A DNA stretch of 5,434 nt, taken from Marine Group II euryarchaeote MED-G33 (lineage in GTDB: Archaea; Thermoplasmatota; Poseidoniia; Poseidoniales; Thalassarchaeaceae). Of the stretch, positions 3,990-5,434 are shown piece after piece (position 1 is the stretch's first letter; every line of letters begins with the position of its first letter). The notes under the pieces were generated by a model. It was not told where the DNA came from, searched no databases, and worked only from the letters and a program-made list of their open reading frames with translations. The translations under genes were made by a program, and so were the position numbers. The stretch is from contig CATISE010000212.1 of assembly GCA_949538655.1 (NCBI GenBank), forward strand, positions 1 to 5,434, given 5' to 3'.

Positions 3990-5434
3990 CAGAATCCACC
4001 TCCTTCATTCACCAGAGATTCTTCAAAATCATTCGAACTCAAATCATCTTTTTTCGACGCTCGAGTGGCAATGAATGTAATCAGGAATACGAACATTGGC
4101 CAGGCGAATGTCAGTAGACTCGAAGTTGGGTTTGAGCCCATCAAGGCAAGTTGGCTACGAACTGTACCATAGGAATCAGAATACCCGTCTCCGTTACCAT
4201 CAGCACAGCCTTGGACATCGATTGTAGAGGTACCAGCATCGAGTGGACAATCATCTCGAATTCCGCCGATTGGATTATCGCCAAAACCATCACTATCTGA
4301 ATCGGCCCATTGTACACGATTCTTGGGGAATGCGTCTGCTTGTCCCTCGGGTGAAGCCTGCCAACCATCATCTGCGTCGGAGTAGCCATCGCCATCGGTG
4401 TCCGGACATCCCAATCGATCGATGACTGAGACGCCGGCACTCATTGGATCATTGGGGCACTGATCGGCTTGATGGCCTTCTGGATTGTCACCAAAGCCAT
4501 CGCGATCGGCGTCTAACCATTGAGTGGCGTCGTGTGAGAAACGGTCACCCTGATCAGACCAGCCATCACCATCGGTATCCGTACAACCGAATCGGTCACT
4601 TCGACTGGTCCCGGGTGTATCTCTACACCGGTCACCTTCAAATCCGGTCTGTTCATCACCAAACCCATCTCCATCAGCATCTTCCCACTGTGTGGGTATA
4701 CTGGGGAATGCATCAGCCGCTCCTGCGGGATGAGGCAACCATCCCAACTCGATGTTTGGATCGCTTGAGCCGTCACTGTCAGAATCTGGACAGCCCCATC
4801 GGTCGCGAGTACTGGTTCCAGATGTGGTCACACAGGCATCGGGTCGCCAAACATCATCGCCCTGGTTGTCTCCATAGCCATCGCCATCGACATCATGCCA
4901 TTGTGTAGAGCACAACTCTCCACAGATTGCATTCAAACCTCCAGGGAACGCATCAGCGAATCCTTGTGGATGAGCAGGCCAATCCAAGTCTGGATTTGAA
5001 TAACCATCTCCATCGGAATCTGGGCAACCATAGCGGTCATACATCGATGAACCCGGTCTGCTTTGACAGGAATCTGCTTGGTTTCCACTGGCGTTATCAC
5101 CAAATCCATCTCGATCATAATCAGCCCATTGTGTGGCATCGTTGGTGAAGTTATCAGCTTGCCAATCGCCTTCGCCGTTGTTGTCACCGTAGCCATCGCC
5201 ATCGGTATCCCACCACTGAGTTGGATTGTCAGGGAATGTATCGGCGTTGGTTCCAGATGCATTGTCTCCAAAGCCGTCGCGATCACGGTCTGCATGTTGT
5301 GTTGGGTCGTTGATGAAGGCATCTGCCCCATCATATTGCCAAGTCCAATTGCCACTGGGGTTTGACCAGCCATCACCATCTGAATCGATACATCCCATAC
5401 GATCTTGTGAAGAGTATCCGGTTTCAAGCGGGCA
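3989..5434 (-). CDS. Long TSP3-like calcium-binding repeat protein with C-terminal membrane anchor (5' partial)
   Basis: The frame is open from the right edge to the TGA at 3991-3989. The ATG at 5398 is an internal Met in a repeat (DRMGC) and not the start; residues are numbered from it. At least six Asp-rich units are present, beginning at the Cys 11 residues before M1 and at C111, C189, C258, C314 and C384. The consensus is C-x13-C with DR-x-GC, then D-x-D-G-D-G-[YW]-S, often ADAFP, then TQW-x-D-x-D-x-DGFGDN. Known TSP3 repeats bind Ca2+ through such Asp ladders and form rigid rods. A membrane helix lies at about 427-446 (after SSLLTF), followed by RASKK and a 20-residue acidic cytosolic tail. 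This is a long outward-facing stalk or adhesin whose N-terminal head, with signal peptide, is outside the window. It is the first visible gene of the operon and is coupled to the Ig-like gene by TGATG. Confidence 0.88.
   Translation of the reverse strand, partial: CPLETGYSSQDRMGCIDSDGDGWSNPSGNWTWQYDGADAFINDPTQHADRDRDGFGDNASGTNADTFPDNPTQWWDTDGDGYGDNNGEGDWQADNFTNDATQWADYDRDGFGDNASGNQADSCQSRPGSSMYDRYGCPDSDGDGYSNPDLDWPAHPQGFADAFPGGLNAICGELCSTQWHDVDGDGYGDNQGDDVWRPDACVTTSGTSTRDRWGCPDSDSDGSSDPNIELGWLPHPAGAADAFPSIPTQWEDADGDGFGDEQTGFEGDRCRDTPGTSRSDRFGCTDTDGDGWSDQGDRFSHDATQWLDADRDGFGDNPEGHQADQCPNDPMSAGVSVIDRLGCPDTDGDGYSDADDGWQASPEGQADAFPKNRVQWADSDSDGFGDNPIGGIRDDCPLDAGTSTIDVQGCADGNGDGYSDSYGTVRSQLALMGSNPTSSLLTFAWPMFVFLITFIATRASKKDDLSSNDFEESLVNEGGGF
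3996..4005 (-). promoter_or_regulatory. Strong ribosome-binding site of the Ig-like gene
   Basis: AAGGAGGTGG on the - strand contains AGGAGGTG, a full match to the usual archaeal anti-Shine-Dalgarno end of 16S rRNA, 7 bases before the ATG at 3989. It lies inside the upstream gene, encoding its E-G-G-G near the C-terminus, and fixes the start of the Ig-like gene. Confidence 0.85.
4166..5434 (-). repeat. Degenerate tandem TSP3-like repeats (coding)
   Basis: Units begin at about 5431, 5068, 4834, 4627, 4459 and 4249 on the - strand. Their lengths are about 122, 78, 69, 56 and 70 residues plus a truncated last unit. On the + strand the Asp ladders appear as recurring words such as ccatcgccatcgg and ccatcaccatcgg. 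Copies differ at many third positions, so the repeats are diverged and maintained at protein level. The region is prone to misassembly from short reads. Confidence 0.8.

Noticed and set aside
4444..4908. Long His-rich open frame on the + strand
   Set aside because: It is the antisense shadow of the Asp-rich repeat gene: GAT/GAC codons read backwards give ATC/CAT-type words. It has no ribosome-binding site and no recognisable domain.
5396..5398. ATG as the start of the long repeat protein
   Set aside because: The frame continues upstream to the window edge for 12 more codons that read as a perfect repeat (CPLETG, then DRMGC). A protein starting here would also lack a signal peptide.
4380..5400. 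Recurring short words such as ccatcgccatcgg that could suggest a CRISPR array or satellite repeat
   Set aside because: Spacing is irregular, copies differ at many third positions, and all are the reverse complement of Asp-Gly codons in one continuous reading frame. They are coding repeats.

Overview
The window is gene-dense with almost no non-coding DNA. It holds five protein genes: one on the + strand (cut by the left edge) and four on the - strand, packed head to tail (the first cut by the right edge). I see no rRNA, tRNA, CRISPR array, insertion sequence or origin. The best guess at origin is a planktonic marine archaeon of the Poseidoniales (Marine Group II) or a close Thermoplasmatota relative. 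That rests on the combination of secreted, single-pass proteins with calcium-binding thrombospondin-type-3-like (TSP3-like) repeats, short aromatic cytosolic tails, a perfect AGGAGGTG Shine-Dalgarno site and extreme gene packing. A marker-gene or whole-contig comparison would be needed to be certain, and a bacterial source is not strictly excluded.

Layout. Bases 1-713 (+) hold the C-terminal part of a surface protein: a TSP3-like repeat region, one membrane helix and a cytosolic tail. Converging on it with a 2-base gap is a - strand cluster, given here in order of transcription. First, >5434-3989 is a long TSP3-like repeat protein with a C-terminal membrane anchor. Second, 3989-2670 is a secreted three-domain Ig-like protein with one membrane helix and an aromatic cytosolic tail. 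Third, 2691-1555 is an AI-2E (UPF0118/PerM) family membrane protein. Fourth, 1552-716 is a membrane-anchored DUF4105 protein. The junctions are a 1-base stop/start overlap, a 22-base overlap (if the GTG start is right) and a 2-base gap, so this reads as a single operon. Its promoter lies outside the window.

How the genes may work together. The first two operon genes encode cell-surface proteins whose junction (TGATG plus a strong ribosome-binding site) suggests coupled translation and perhaps a shared complex. The + strand gene uses the same Cys/Asp repeat as the first operon gene and the same aromatic cytosolic tail as the second. The window therefore looks like a cell-surface locus built from a small set of interchangeable modules. 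The AI-2E permease and the DUF4105 protein could be functional partners or simply co-transcribed; the sequence does not decide this.
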